Shown here in pieces: positions 11,530-25,372 of a stretch of DNA of 64,000 nt. The stretch comes from Podocnemis expansa (lineage: Eukaryota > Chordata > Testudines > Podocnemididae). The translations under genes and the position numbers were made by a program. Position 1 is the stretch's first letter. Each line of letters opens with the position of its first letter. The notes beneath the pieces were generated by a model that made no database searches, was not told the origin of the DNA, and worked only from the letters and a program-made list of their open reading frames with translations. The DNA lies in assembly GCA_007922195.1 (NCBI GenBank), contig ML682007.1, positions 19,057,033 to 19,121,032 on the forward strand. The letters run 5' to 3'.

Positions 11530-12852
11530 GGGCTTAGTGCAAGAGTTTAGCATGGGACAGTGGAGCAAGCAGATGTTGCTGGATGGCTGAAAGGGTTTAT
11601 TTATAAAGCACGACTCATGCCTATAGAGGGAGTGCACTGAAGAGGCGCTCTCATTAACACAGCTCCCCACCAGGCACCCTCTTGCTTCTGCCGGAGGAGC
11701 TGTTAGTTTCTCCCGATCCCAGGGTGCCCTAACAGCTCTCAGGGGAGCTCCAGGGGCATGGGGGGAGTGGCACATGCTTCCTTTAAGACTTTCATTCTCC
11801 TAGAAAGAGCCACTAGAGCTCCTCTTATTCACTAGAGACGATGCCTGTGGGATGGGCAATCACCTGTACTTGCATGAAGAGCCCAGGCCAACTGGGCGGG
11901 CCTGAGCCCTTCTCAGTTATGCTGTATTAAACCAGGGGCGACCCCAGGGAAGCACACCAGTGCATAACTGGTGTAAGTGAGTAGAGGATCAGGCCCACGG
12001 GTGGAAATATTTGACCCTGTCCTTCCCCGGGAGCCTCACCAGCTCAGATTCCCTTAGCGCTTGACACCATGTGGCCTAATGTAACCCAGGGCCCAGCTCC
12101 CTGTAACACTTCTTCAGAGAGGATGTTACAGAGTATTATTAGAGGGAGGGAAAATGAACTTGGCTCACTGACCCTCGCCTTGGCTGCACCTGTGTGCCTG
12201 AATTTCCCTCCGGACCCTTTACCAGGGAATGAAAGTTCGTGACTGAGCTACTTTTCCATCCCTGTTTTGGGGTTAGTTTTGCTGGCCTGGGAAGGCGCTG
12301 TGGCTCTGTCCCATGCAGATGTCTGCCTGATGACGGAAGTGCCCTTCATGACTGCCCTTTACATTTTTCCCTCAGCTACCCAGCCGCTGCTGGAGGGCTC
12401 CTCACGTGGGCTAGCCATTTTCCTCTCCATTTTTCCAGCCACTCACAGTAGCTAGTGAGGGGGCCACAGCTCAGATAAACGGGACACAGCCTGAAGGTCT
12501 GAATCCATTCAAGAGCACAGCTGACCTTTCCGACTGAAACTTGGCTGGGTGCATGGCAGACACTGCCCACTGCGTTCAGGCCACCCTCTGAGGCTCAGAA
12601 AGGACAAATAGGCAGTAGTCAAACCTCCGCAATAAGGGGTCTGTTTTTCAGAGCTTCCACATCCTGTGTTGGGTGGCAAAGGGTTTAAAATCTCCCCTTC
12701 CCACCTCAGGGAAAAGATGCTCCTGGATCCAGATCCTGGAAGATATTTAAGCTCCATTGTCAGTCCTTCCTGAAGAGAGAGGCAGTAGGACTGACTGATT
12801 CTGATTGAATGATAGCAGAAAGTAGAAGTGTGTATCGGAGATTGCTCTAAAA
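11530..12852. other. Noncoding, no gene seen
   Basis: Mixed-composition sequence. A piece at about 11950-11998 (ACTGGTGTAAGTGAGTAGAGG, then ATCAGGCCC) resembles the palindromic repeat at 55905-56010. No exon chain was found. Confidence 0.4.
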
Positions 12853-13061
12853 CAGGGATCTCAAACACTTGGCCCACAGGCTGCATGCAGCCCTTAAAGC
12901 TATTTCCTGCAGCCCGCAACAACACTATTGTTATCAATATTTGCAATATTATTGCATGAAAAGGCTTCAGTGGTGTGGCCCTCGGGCAAAAGTACTAGTC
13001 CTCGTGCAACCTGAACTAGTCCTTATGCAGCCCTCATCGTGATTTGAGTTTGAGACCCCTG
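12853..13061. mobile_element. hAT MITE with perfect 8-bp target duplication
   Basis: The 209-bp element runs from CAGGGATCTCAAAC to GTTTGAGACCCCTG, near-perfect inverted ends. It is flanked by CTCTAAAA at 12845-12852 and 13062-13069. The interior has AT- and GC-alternating sequence and no frame of interest. The CAGGGGTCTCAAAC-type end is usual for hAT nonautonomous elements in reptiles. Confidence 0.88.
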
Positions 13062-13374
13062 CTCTAAAATGAGGCAAACCCTGGATGGCTATCTGTATTT
13101 TCCTTGGTCTGAGGGAATTTTTATTACCTTGGGGGGAAGGGCCTACCCACTAAAAAGAGACATTTTTCACAGGAGGCTGATCCACGGCCTTATATGTCAA
13201 AGACCACTGAGGTAGACAAGTGTTGATGCAGTGACAGATGAATATTCTCTGTGCTGCTCCTTCCTGAATCATTGCCTGTCATGGAGACTCTAAGCAAGCA
13301 GAACTCATTTTTGAGCCAACTTCACTGAACAAATAAAGTTAGACTGAGGGAATGAGATCCAGAGATTAGGGCAT

Positions 13375-13530
13375 GGAAGCAGGATTTGACAATGCTGCGT
13401 TTTATTCCCATCTCTGCCACTAAACTGCTATTGCACAAATCACTTACCCCATCTTGTGCCTCAGTTTCTCTGAGCATAACATGGGACTAACAGTACCGAC
13501 CCATGTCTGTGAAGCACTTTGAGAGCAGCC
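13375..13530 (+). repeat. MIR-type SINE
   Basis: It contains, in the right order, CATCTCTGCCACTAAACTGC, TTGTGCCTCAGTTTC and GTGAAGCACTTTGAGA. These correspond to the MIR core and 3' part. The copy is old, diverged and lacks its head. Confidence 0.7.
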
Positions 13531-13539
13531 TGCCAACTT

Positions 13540-16500
13540 CCCTCTCCAGTAAAAGTCCTAGTGAAAGAAAGACAAAAGACTTCACTGGATAGAAAATTTC
13601 CTCACCTGCCTCTGGGCTGATCTGGGTGAGAAAGATCTACCTGCCCTGTTCAAATGCTGGCTTTAGCCTGTGTCAGATTTTTCTGCCTTTTGCTGATTAT
13701 GGCATATTTTACTGTTGCAGAAAAATGCTTTAGCTGAAGGCTGTCTTGTTGTGATTCATAAGAGATCATTTATTAGAGTAGAAATTGCAGCACAGGGTCA
13801 CTAAGAACTAAAGAGATACAGGAGGGATTGTTGACTTAGCAAGAATCCACTGATGGCTGTCTGTTGAGACTCTCTGCCTCTTAGGCATTAGCTTACAAAT
13901 TATGGACTACTCTTAACTTGTGGGTGCAGCTTGAACTCTCTCAAGCAGGCCTGGGGGATTAGTTTTAAAGCACGTACTGTCAGCACAGATGCTATAGTGA
14001 CAGCAATGGCATATGACCCGATATAGAAGAGTAGCAAGCATCCCCCATTCTATTACTTCACAATAAACCACCCTTTGGGTCTGTACTTCCAAACACACGC
14101 TGCAGAACAGAATCCGAGTTGAATCATTAACTAGTTCTACCCTCCCCAAATACCCAGACTCAAGGGGTAGCATACTACCCCCCCCCACACACACACCCCA
14201 AATGCCACCCCATGACCTCAGTCAAGAAAGGGAAAACAACTGAAATGTGCTACTTAGCCCCTTCTTCAGGCTTTCCAGACCAAACACTGAATGATGGTAT
14301 GACCTGTCTGTTAAGTTACTTACAAGACCTGCATTTCTATAATATCTGGGTGAGCCCTGATTGGAAGCGGGATGGATAGATCTAAGTTTGGCTTCTCAGC
14401 TTTAGCATCCTTGACTTAGAAGTTACTAGCTCTGTAAGATAACCTTCTAGGAATACATACATAAATGTGCTCTTATTAATGGAAATAAATATACATATCA
14501 AGCTACTCTGCCTAAAGAGGATAAAGAGAAACTCAAAGCTTTAAAAGAAAGGATTTAATGCTTCCCTAGTGCTTGCAAACAGTCCCAAACTATGACTTAG
14601 TTTATAGTAGAGTGTTCCTATATTTTAATCTAGTTCCTCAGAATACCAAACTGAAATTACATTAAGACCCTGTTTCAGGCCTTTTATATCTGTATTCTGT
14701 GCCCTTCCTGCTTTGGTTCCTGTCATCATACAGGAGTCTCTGTAAATTTGCATCACCTGAGTGTGGCTTGCAGCACTAGATAGGAGAGTGGGTGCAGCAC
14801 TGCATAGATTTAGCATGCTGGGTGAGTGAATTAGGACAAGGAAGCTGTTTCCTCATTAGTTAAAATAAGTCTTAGGGGTTTGGTGATGATAGAGAGAAAA
14901 GCTAGATTAAAGGTAATCCATTTCATTAAGAGCATCTAGTCCAAAACTTGGCTGAATTAGCCCCATGCTTTATCACTCAATTATCTAATGAGCCCCTTTT
15001 ATGGGAAAGGAGTGGTTTATAATGCCTTGGGAGTGGGGAGGGTGAGAAACAGGGTTCCTCCATCCTTCAGGAGGTGTGCTGCTCTCAGGGGCTCTCTAAA
15101 AAACATAGTAAACAAGGAAATAGCAAGGAAACTTGAGACATGTTAGTCCTGAGACCTCAGTAGCTTGTAGAGGTGGTGAGGGATCAGTGCATTTACTGAA
15201 GAGCACTTGGGCTAAAGTTTTTTGAAAGTAGCTGGTAGTTTTAGGTGTATCTGTTTTGGGGGATGCAGACTAAAGTACCAAAAAGCAGGCTGATTTTCAG
15301 GGAATGAAAGCTCAGCACTTTCAGAAAAACCACAGCACTTCCAAGTCTCTCAAGATGAGCTGAGTAGAGAAAAGTAAATTCCATTTCCCAGAGTGATATG
15401 TTGACTTTTGGTTTTATTCTGATTACAAACAACATCTCCACCTCTAATTTGGAGGTCTGACACTAAGGGGTCTGTAGCCCAAGGTCCATGGCAGGGTTCC
15501 TCTAGTGGCATGAAACCTAGAAGCTCTGGTGCCCCCAATTCATGGACTGCCCACCTGTTGGGCTGCAGAACCTGGGTTGGTGTGCTGTCCTGAAGCCACA
15601 GACCCTGTGAGGCCAGGCTGTTTAGCAGCCTGCCTGGCAAGCAGGATTGTGTTGAAGAAAACCTGCAACTTCTCCATAAAACACTTTGATGTTGGCAAAT
15701 CAGTAAATCCTGGTGAAATAAAGTTTTGTTGGAATTTTTCTAATTAGCTTCACTCTTAGGAAGGGCACTTGGACCCTCTTGAGAATCCTGGCCCTGCTCC
15801 TTGATTGTCTTCTACAGTTCTTGCTCACATTTTGCCCTCTTGATTTAGATACTGTATTTGAGCCACATCCGAGTTAAGAAGATACCACATCACTTGGTTT
15901 ATAATCACCATGAATTTCCAGGGAAAGCAAAGAGGGCATGGTATTTCTCCATCCAGCTAATGTCAGAGCTGTGGGAGGGGAGCAACTGCTGCAGAGGGAC
16001 ATCAAGCTGAACAGCATGACTGGCTTTTGCAAAGGCCCTGATTATTTTCTGACTGTCATTAGCAACATTTGCAGGTCTGCAGGCTATAGACTCAATCGTA
16101 AAGGATTGCAGGCTCAAGCTTCAAGGCCTCAGCTGATTGCTTGGGGTAAGGGAAACAAAGTGCAGAATTGCACAGTTGGATTTACAGGGCTGTTTTAACT
16201 CCTGATGTAGCAGGTATTATTATAGCTAGAGCTGGAGGCAAGGTACTTGACTGTCCAGTGGTCTGATCAAGTTTGACAACATGTGTTCCTACATGAAGAG
16301 TTAACTCAAGCAAAATTAGTTCTATTTCTGGATGGATTGTTTTACTTTCTTTTCTCCTAGGTTGCAGATTGGGTTTTTCATATTTGCATCACATGGACTC
16401 ACTTGTTAGGGCTTGGGTCCATGAATTTGTTACCATGGAAATTAAATGTGAGAGGCAATAGCACTTCCCCTTGCGTTGGGAAGATACATAATTCTAAAGA

Positions 16501-17340
16501 GAAAGTTCAGGTCTGACAAAGCCTTGGAAAAGATAACAGAACAACAACAAAAGTACCTCTGATGTTAAATGGAATTAATTGGAATATAATCTTGAAAACT
16601 GCGTACCTGACTGCGTAGATCCATCCCTGTAATGAGAAATTGTATATCCATGTTATCTTTTTTATGCTTCGTGCTGCATGCAAATCACAAGATCCCTCCC
16701 TGGTAGGGAGGATTTGTCATGCATTTGCACAAAGAACATTTGTGGTGTTTGTTTTACAGTTTGTGGTAGAATCCCTCAATTTAGACATGATAATATCGCT
16801 CCGGCCACATTTGTCCCTAAGTAACCAAGGTGTGAGATCGGTGCAGCAACTGCTAGGCTGTATGGGCAGAGGAAGTGACTGGAAACCAAACCCAGCTGTC
16901 CTCTGGTACTTCAAGGTTGATGGGACAACCCTGCTTCCTCCACTTGGAAGCAGGAAACCTGTGGCTTGCTTAAAACAGTAAGGGAGACTCTGCTGCCCAA
17001 AGTGGTTCCAGGCCAACACAGACACAGTCACATCCTACCCAGCATATTACTGACTTCACCAGTTAACTACAGGATTCAAAAGTGCAGGATGGTATGTCTG
17101 CTGGGCACAAGGAGGCCCTACTGTCACGTTAGGGATAAGAATCCTGGAAATGCAAAGCCTGCCTTGGTGGAGGCTGTTGGGATCTAGTGTCTTGATTTGG
17201 GCCTGTGTTTATCAAATACACAGTGGATTTCATTAGCTTGAAGGAATGCCTAATTCTCACTTAGCCTGCAAGCTCCAAGGGCCTGAAGCATGTGACCCAT
17301 TTACACTGGTTATGCTGGTACAATGATGGTGCAAAACAGC
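13540..17340. other. Noncoding, no gene seen
   Basis: A C-run followed by (CA)n lies at about 14180-14200. The open frames at 15350-15747 overlap on both strands and show no domain. No splice-flanked coding stretch was recognised. Confidence 0.4.
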
Positions 17341-17350
17341 CACACTGACC

Positions 17351-17515
17351 CAGGGGCAGGAGCGTCACTAGTGCCAGGCTTACAGGGCTCGAGCCCTGAG
17401 TCCCGAATCTAACACCAGGCCAGCTGTGGCAGCAGCTGCAGTGGCAGCGCAGGAGCCCCAGATGTCAGTGCACTGAGCCCCAGATCTTTTTCCGGGCTAC
17501 CGGTGCTCCTGCCCA
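17351..17515. mobile_element. Probable hAT MITE remnant
   Basis: Inverted ends CAGGGGCAGGAGC and GCTCCTGCCC border about 165 bp. The interior repeats GAGCCC(T/C)GAG words. A target duplication is not clear, so the right boundary is approximate. Confidence 0.5.
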
Positions 17516-18038
17516 GGGGCCTGGCTAGAGACTTCCCTGTTGGGTGTAGTGCCCCCCTATTTGTCATTCCATGATCTCAAGCTGACCTCCTCAGTGTGGT
17601 CTCTTCAATCAGTTGTGGCTCCCAGATGCCAGGATAATACAAACAACTGATGGTGTGCCTGGTGTACAAGCATGCACGTGCTCCTCCTGGGCAGTCCGTT
17701 CAGATTTCCCTCCAGGGTGTGGGAAAACAGCCCTAAAATAGCCCTACAGTTTGATGTCATAGTTAAGCTGGTTTCCAAAACACATTGCAAATCTGGACAG
17801 TTTTACATATTGCTAGGGCAACTATCCTGGGTTTCCTGAAGTGAAAGCCATGCAGTGGCTGCATGCAGAGGTTGAGCTCAGCTAATAGATTTAGACTGGG
17901 CATTGCATCTGTGAAATTCCAACTTGGCCCAGGACACCAGTGGGACACAGAGTCCCCTGGGCTCACTGAACTCTCACTTCTTTTGTAATAAGCTGGGATT
18001 CGATCCAGCCATTGTGCTTTTGTAACTGAACCTGAGAT

Positions 18039-18353
18039 CAGGGCCGGCGCTACTGTGAGGCAAGAAATAGACATGGCTTCAGGTGACAGTTCTTAGGGGT
18101 GCCTAGCCCCTGCTCCTCCCTCCCCGAAGATCAAGCTGGCTCCTACCTCTTCAACTCTTTCCTACCAGCTCAGGCACTGTTAGTCAATGTGCAGCTTAAG
18201 TCATGTAGGCAGAGTGCACTTTAAATGCCTCTGTAGGCAGACACTGGAGATCTATGCACTTTGGAAAACTGTTTCAAGCCTCCATGAATGAGATGGGGGG
18301 AGCGACAAATCAAAATTTGGCTTGGGGCACCACAACCCCTTGAGCTGGCCCTG
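18039..18353. mobile_element. hAT MITE with perfect 8-bp target duplication
   Basis: The 315-bp element starts CAGGGCCGGCGC and ends GAGCTGGCCCTG. It is flanked by CCTGAGAT at 18031-18038 and 18354-18361. The same kind of ends (CAGGGCTGGC) occur at 41140-41424 and, more weakly, 25373-25603, so these may be one family. There is no transposase. Confidence 0.88.
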
Positions 18354-18361
18354 CCTGAGAT

Positions 18362-19248
18362 CCAGGGAATGACCACAGCTCTAGGAGCAAAGTTTGTTCC
18401 AACTTACACCAGCTGAACTCTCTGTAAGGTTCTTTGCAGCCACTTAAAACCTCCAACGCTATAACCTGAGGTGTGTGTTACAAGGGGCTGTGGTCAGTTT
18501 CTGAGCCAAACTTTCCATTAGCAACACAACTTTCCATACCCCTCACTCCAACAGACCTCACTTGACATGATAGGAGTGCAGTGTCAGGGGGAGGAGGGGT
18601 GAGTCTGAAGGGCTGTTTCCTAAATTAGTCCTGACAGGTGTGTCTGAAAACATGGCTCTAGTATTGTCCTGCTGAATGGAGGTTATTAGGATAGCTGGAA
18701 GCAGATTGAGTTTAAACAGAGCCCTTTCTTCAGTGATGCACAGGTATTGTATCCAAACACCTACATGGGATCTCACTTGTTCCCCTCACTTCTGGTAACT
18801 ACTGATCTCTTTGATTGCTAGAGCAGGGTAACTTCCCTGGAACAAGCGTTCTGGTCTCTATCCTTTGCTTTTTTGGGGGGTTATGTCCTGTTCTTAGCCT
18901 TCTCAGTTTGATTGCCTTGTAATTAGGGTGTAGGTTATGTGCCTCTTATTTAGAAGGGCTATGTTTTCCTTAGTGCTTTGGGCAGAGTGACCACTCTATA
19001 AGGGGGTTCAGGTCTTCTCTTTTCCTCTTTCTTGTGATGTATTGTGCTTTCAACTGTGCAAAAATCAGGAAATGAAAGTGCTTCTTGATCAGATTCGTAA
19101 AGTTCATGTAGTGGTAATTTTACCTACATTGAGTGATTATGGGGAAATTGGCCTCTTCAAGGAATTTGATGATGATTGTATTCTAGTTGGGATGCCAGTG
19201 GTATCATAATTTTAAGGGTTTCTTATTTCACTGGGAGGCCCTTTGGAA
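18362..19248. other. Noncoding, no gene seen
   Basis: No feature was recognised in this stretch, on either strand. Confidence 0.4.
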
Positions 19249-19365
19249 ATCTGTTAGTCTTTAAGTGCCACACAACGCCTTGGGGGTTTTTTTATTTTAT
19301 TTTATTTTATTTTATTTTATTTTTGGCTGGAGTAGACTAACATGGCTGCCCTGCTGGAAATTGGA
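19249..19365 (+). repeat. 3' end of a palindromic retroposon-like repeat, split by (TTTTA)n
   Basis: CTGTTAGTCTTTAAGTGCCAC at 19250-19270 and TAGACTAACATGGCTGCCCT at 19333-19352 are the return arm and 3' tail of the family seen at 36987-37179. Between them, where other copies read ACTCCTTGTTTGTTTTGCTG, this copy has a TTTTA microsatellite. Confidence 0.7.
19287..19324. repeat. (TTTTA)n microsatellite
   Basis: About seven TTTTA units. It probably expanded from the T-rich joint (TTGTTTGTTTTG) in the host repeat copy. Confidence 0.9.
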
Positions 19366-19476
19366 ATTATTTATATCTACATCACTTTCTCTGAACTATT
19401 TCTTGTTTTAGATCTGGAGTGTTGATTTGCTCTGGCGTTTGCAGGGGATAAAATAATCATGTATAATACCCTAGAG

Positions 19477-19662
19477 CAGTGATTTTAAAACTATGGGTCA
19501 GGACATAGTACTGGGTTGCAGATTCTCAGTACTGGGTTGCAGCATTCCCTGCTGCTGCCCCCGAAAAACTTGAATAAATTGCTGAAAGATGTAATTGTTG
19601 GGTCATAAGCATAAATGATTTTTTAAAAACTGGGTCCCGAGAAAAAAGTTTGAAAACTACTG
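19477..19662. mobile_element. hAT MITE
   Basis: The 186-bp element runs from CAGTGATTTTAAAACTATGGG to AAAGTTTGAAAACTACTG. Flanking octamers CCCTAGAG (19469-19476) and TCCTATAG (19663-19670) match at 6 of 8 positions. The interior contains a short direct repeat of CAGTACTGGGTTGCAG. Confidence 0.75.
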
Positions 19663-19670
19663 TCCTATAG

Positions 19671-22600
19671 ACTAACACAACTTTGCCTCGCCCTGAATTT
19701 TCTTCTGAAATGAGGCCCCTGTGTAGCTGCTATCCTTGTAATGTTTTTTTACGTATAAGGACTGACCACATGTTTTTATTGCTTTTATTTTAGGTTAAAT
19801 GAGAGAGGACAAAAGCAAAGTTTCCTTGAGAGAAATACGTAGAGTCTGTGCATGTTTTCTCTGTAAGCAAGGCCTAGAAGCTGGGCAGTTCTCTTGCTTA
19901 GCAACTAAGAGGGGGCACTAGATTTGCATGGGCTTTGTATTTGCATTAAGTACAATTAGTTACTGAGCACATTTTCAAGGCCAGCTCTGCATCGGCATAC
20001 CACAGCCCCAGCCAACTGCAGGGCCACACAGCTGCAGAGAGCTGACCCCAGAACTGGCAGGAGGAGAGGAAGGAAAGGGAAAACTGAAGCTGGAATGGAG
20101 GCTTTGTGTTCCCCCCCAGGCAGCGCTGCATCCTGCCAGTTTCCCAGGGCCAGCTCTGTGCAGTGTCTCCTTCCACCAGCTTGCCTGGTGGCCAGCTCTC
20201 CGCTGGCCTCACAGCCCAGCACTCAAAATTATTGCCCACCCCTGGGCCATCGAATGGTACCACTTGAAGGTGTGTGTAACCAGCAGGACTAGGGGAGCAG
20301 CCAGCAGGTGGTGCAAGCAGATCTCAAGGTGGCAGAAGACAGCTGGAGAGGGCTGACTGAGCCCTTTCCTCCCCACTTTTGAGAGGTGGATGCTAAAACT
20401 ATGGTGATCAGCATGGGAATAATGGAGAAGTAAAGGACGTCCTCTACATACACTGGGATGGAGTGAGTTCTGATTTTGTAGGAATTCTGCCATGCACTGT
20501 ATCTCCAAACCAGTGCTGGTTTTGATATTGCCTCTATATATTCTCTTAATGTTACTATTAAAAATTTTATGTACTACACTCAGACTTATGCTTGTGAGAG
20601 GGGAAGCATTGCCCCTCTAGGGTGCCCAGGGAATAATGCGTGATTTCCCAGGAGACTGGGTAGGGTCTCGAGCCAGTTGGTGTTGTAACATTGTTTGGGA
20701 ACACCTGGATAAAGAACCTGGTCTGCTGCCATCTTGGCTTGCAGGAGGGTTATGTCTTTATAACTGGCTGAGTCTGACTGGGACACGACATGGTAGACCT
20801 TTGAAGGCACAACTCTGTTCAAGCAAAATCACTTCTAGTTGCATCTACTGCAACACTCTTAGACAAAGCATATGCTAAAACAATAACAAAAAGACAGTCT
20901 ACCGGTTTTGAAACATTTCCACCACTTTGTTAACTTAAGGGGGATCATGTGACAAGGATAAATGGGAAGGAACCACAGTAAAAATAATCAGGAATTATCA
21001 TTCCTGTCGCTAAGCAAGAAAACAAACTAATCCTGAGTTGAGGATCCTGCAGTCTTTTACAGAACATTATCCATGTAATAAAATTAGAGCACAAAGGAGA
21101 ACATGTTAAAGGACCAAAAATAAAATAAAATATGGACTGGAGTGGACTTGTCAGAACTGTTTGAATGATTCTTTTGTTCATTTTAAAGTCTGAAAATCTG
21201 ATCAGCAAGAACCAGTTTCTGTTAAATATCAGCAGTGAGTTTGGAAGTAGGGTACTAAGTGCTTTTATCTGCATGGCTCTAGCACCTCAAGTGCTTCTGC
21301 TGTTCATTGGTACTTCGGAGCAGTGCAGACATCTCGGCTCTGGGAGTGCACTGAGGGCTCTGGCCTTGCATTGGGAATACATTGAGCAATTGACTGCAGG
21401 GAAGAGTTTTCCTGTCCTGACAGATCTTAGGCTTTCAACTTAGAAACTAACCATGTTCAGCAGCTGCTGTGGTGTAGGTAATTGTTAGAGAGCCCTGGCT
21501 TTTCAGGGACAGTCACTATATCCTTAAGTCAAAAATTAGCCCAAGAGCAACTCCTTAAGTCAGCTTTCTGTAGGCTGCATAGTGTAGCTGTCATTTCCTT
21601 GTGGGGGCCATGGAGCTCCAATCCCCAGTAACTTGTTGGGCACACCACTCCCAGGCAAGTGCTGTAGGTATTTTAGCTACTGGATGGGAAAGAGCATTCT
21701 GCCCCCCCTTCATCTACCACTGCCTCCTGTTAGTCCCCCCTTTGTAATCCATGACTTCCCAGCTGCCATGGAGCCTCCCCTGCCACCAAGTGATGGATAG
21801 CTCTTCTGATTTCCTCTTATATTCATCATACTATCCTCTGCTGGCCTATTACTGTTCAATAGATTCATTACAATAAATGTGAAAGACCTACTGAACTAGA
21901 CCCATAGCTTTCTGCCAATGCATGGCAGATTGGCACAGGCTAATCCACTCTGAGCATCTGCCTCCTCTCCACATCCCGCAGAGCTAGGCTGGGATAAGAG
22001 CAGGGCCCCACAGTGGTGGGCTCTGAACAGGTTCTGGGGAGAGTTAATACTGAGGAAGCAATCAAGGGCTGCTGTCCGCCTTGAGTGCAGGAGGATATAA
22101 GCTGGCTGGGGAAGGAAAGAAGACCAGAGAGTTGAGCTTCTGTTGACAACGCTGCAGGGCCAGCAGGCTCTTTAACACAGTGCATTTCCAAATCATCCAT
22201 CCCGGTGGCTGCAGGGTGCCATGCTGTCTCACTGTTCACCTTAACATCCTACAAGATAAGGTGGGACATGTGAAGTGCCCCAGGAACATAATCATCACAT
22301 GTGAACTAGAAGGCTCTGTGACTAGATCTCATGTCTCCATGCAGAGCACCAATTGCAGTCCCATTTCTCTCAGCCTATGAGCCAGGAGGAACTTGGAGGA
22401 CTTAGGAGTAGTGATGTGGTTGCCAAAGTGTGGGGCAAGAGGAGATGGAAGCAGTCACATCCAGGAGCTCCAAAAGAGGAAGGGGAAAAGTTATATGAGA
22501 AGATTTACCATGTGGCTCAGTCATGTTTTATGTTATCCCTGGTTTTCTGGTCATGGGAACACTGCATTCAAAGCATCCTCTTCCAGGCTGTAACATTAGT

Positions 22601-23709
22601 TTGCCATTTTCTTCGTCAAGCCCCTTAGCAGTCTATCGGGATGGAGGTAAGTTCTTTACTGATAAGCTTTAAGTAGAGCAGGTTGGGGTGGGGCATAATA
22701 TTTTTAGTCTTGGCTAATGGCTAAAGAAAGGGTTAATCCTTCACAGCCCTGCAAACATTGGTCTCTGTAAAGGGAATGTCCCATGGCACTTGAGCAAAAT
22801 CCTTTTGGACAATCAAGGAGTGACAAGAGGGACTCTGAGATTGATCTAATCCATGTCCAGCCCTCTGCATGTGAAAAGATACTGTCCATTGCTGCTTGTG
22901 CTGTGCTGTGGCCTTGAAATACAGGGTGCTGGATGTTTTGATAGAAACATTGAGGTCTCAAGCATGGAGAGCAGTGTGTGAGCACAAGTGATAGTGTCTT
23001 CCAGCAGCTATTCCCCTTCCAGCAGCAAGGCCATCAACAGAGGCGAAGGGCTGGTGATGTGTATGGTTACGAGTATCAACATACCTAATTAAAGAGAAAT
23101 TGGACATACCTCTTTCAGGGATGTACCAAATGCACCCTCTGTTCAATTAGTTTTTTATCTTTGTTATTCTCCCAGTTCAAGCCTACGCTTCAGAGAAAGG
23201 AAATCATCTCGTCATTTCCAGTAGGGGCTGGTAGACAAGGGAAGTCACGCCAAGCAGCACTTACTGCACAGTTGGTGAGCAGTTTCCTAGCTACAGGCTT
23301 TGAAGAAAGACAAGGTTAACAGCAACAATAAAATGATCAGTGCTTGAAAAACCTTTGAAGGTTTCACTCCCCCCTTCCAAACCTTCTGAGTGTGATGTGG
23401 CAGTTCAATCCACCTAAGCCTCTTCCTGCAATGCTGGCAGGGCTGAATCTCATGTGTATCCCACACAGCTCCTCTTTCCCTGTAGTCTATGTTTATGGGA
23501 GGAACCTTTTCACCAGGGCAAGAAAGGCAGCATCTGTCAAAGCCATAGTCAGCCCCAGATTGTGGCATGAGGACCCAACAGAAGCTAAAAATGTTCCAGG
23601 TTAGATCTACTAGTGCACATTTGCTGCATCTACCTCAGTTTTGCACCTTTGAAAACTGTTTTATCTTCCTAAAGCATGGTCCATTTGTACCTTTTGCATG
23701 TTTCTTTGC
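19671..23709. other. Noncoding, no gene seen
   Basis: About 4 kb of mixed composition. Overlapping frames at 19946-20508 are open on both strands but lack any domain, conserved splice pattern or periodic signal that I can see. Confidence 0.4.
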
Positions 23710-23717
23710 CTGTAGAC

Positions 23718-23846
23718 CAGTGGCTGTGTCGGGACCACAGAGAGCTGGAAGATGGCTGGATTCTGCCTTTGAAGGGCAGGGTGGGCTGGTGTGTCCTGAT
23801 ACACAGCCAGGGGTGTTGCAATCCACAAAAGGTTGAAAAACCACTG
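23718..23846. mobile_element. Short hAT MITE
   Basis: The 129-bp element starts CAGTGGCTGTGTCGGG and ends AGGTTGAAAAACCACTG. The flanks CTGTAGAC (23710-23717) and CTGTACAC (23847-23854) match at 7 of 8. Internal similarity (GGGCTGGTGTGTCCT) links it to the element at 29047-29217. Confidence 0.75.
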
Positions 23847-23854
23847 CTGTACAC

Positions 23855-25364
23855 AACTAAAATAAGAACTTTTTATTGACTTAGTGGACAATCCATTCCA
23901 TCCAGTCTGGTTCCTGGCCGAGGGAGTTTCCTATTCTATTTATTTCATAAGGACAAAATGCTTTGTTTTATATTATTATACACAGAAAAAGAATCAATCT
24001 CTGTACAGATGCTCCATCCTACACTATAGGCTTGGCTGTGATTCATTAGTAAACTAGTCCTTCTTTGAACTTCATGGACCCACAGAAGGGTTAGGTCTAC
24101 ATCTAAGGTCTGGGTTAGAGCGAGGTGAACTATTTACAGTGAAAAATTGCATTGGGCAGATTCTGGCCCTTTTGTCTCTGAACTGGCTCTTCCTTTTTTA
24201 CAGATTGGTCAGTATGCAGTATTCAGCAAGTGGTTCACAGAAGCATAGCTCAGCCAATGAGCAGCTGCTTGAATGGTTTTGGCCATACCTACAGCTTCAA
24301 GTATCTATTAGTCATACTTTGCTATTCCCATCCTGTGATTGGTCCCCTAAATTGTACTGGTATTGTTTCTGACCCTTGACTGGATGCTCTGAGCTGCACA
24401 AAGAGCTTTCAAGATAGCTGTACTGTGATATATTCAGGAGTCCCTTCCCGGACTACAAAGTCAAAGACAGGATTTACAGGACTCTTGAGTGGCATTAGGC
24501 AACAGCCTATATTGCTCTCACAATATGTCTCACAGGAGAAACCCACAGCCTCCATCTGCATCCAGCAGTCTCAGTAAAGAATCTCCATTGTATTCACTGC
24601 CACAAGGGACACAACACATGCAAATCCTTCCAGCACCAATATTTGTGCAAATATACATATATATGTTTCTTCAGGGCATTTCTCTTGTGGGGCTTCTCAT
24701 CTAAATATTGGCAACATGCAGTCCAAACGGATCACAAATAATACTTCCCAGCTCCAGCCAGGAGGTCCAATGATACTAGTTCTGGCTGCCATTCAGAAAG
24801 CAGAGATCCTAGGAAGTCATTGATTCTTGTGTCAAAACTCTGATCTCAGGTGCTTTGCAGTGTAATGTTTATGGTGTAAATAAAGCCCTTATTTCTCTGC
24901 TCTGAGAACCATTTCATATGTGTGGAAAACAAGCATCTGAGTCAAAGGGCTGGGTCACCAGTGCCTTGCCAGCATGTGGACTGTGCATTCTCCTGGTGCA
25001 AGACAGCAGTTGCTCAGCCATCTGATCTCTGACATCCCTGGGGTACAGAAGTGATCACAGTTTCAGACTAGAAAAATGCTGGAACAGACAGCTCCCTCAA
25101 TGTTCAAACCCAACTGCAACAGGACGCAAGAAGATTGCTTCAGTCCTGCTGGCACTGATGCTTACATTTCGTATGCTTCAGAAAAAAGGTTCAGCATCTA
25201 GCCACAGGTATAGAATCACTGGGGAAAGACAGTTAGAAAGGATATATAGCATAAAGGGATGCCATCTTTACCAAACCCATTGCTCTGGTTTCCAGGAAGG
25301 GCTTCATATGAGTAAATCAACCTCTGCCACATCTCTGTCTCAAGTACAGGAATCTTAAGGGCAA
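23855..25364. other. Noncoding, no gene seen
   Basis: AT-rich at the left end (about 23930-24000). No exon chain or repeat boundary was recognised. Confidence 0.4.
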
Positions 25365-25372
25365 GGGAGAGA

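Noticed and set aside
10377..11560. GGACAG on both sides of the LTR candidate as a target duplication
   Set aside because: The right copy does not directly follow a CA end; it is likely coincidence.
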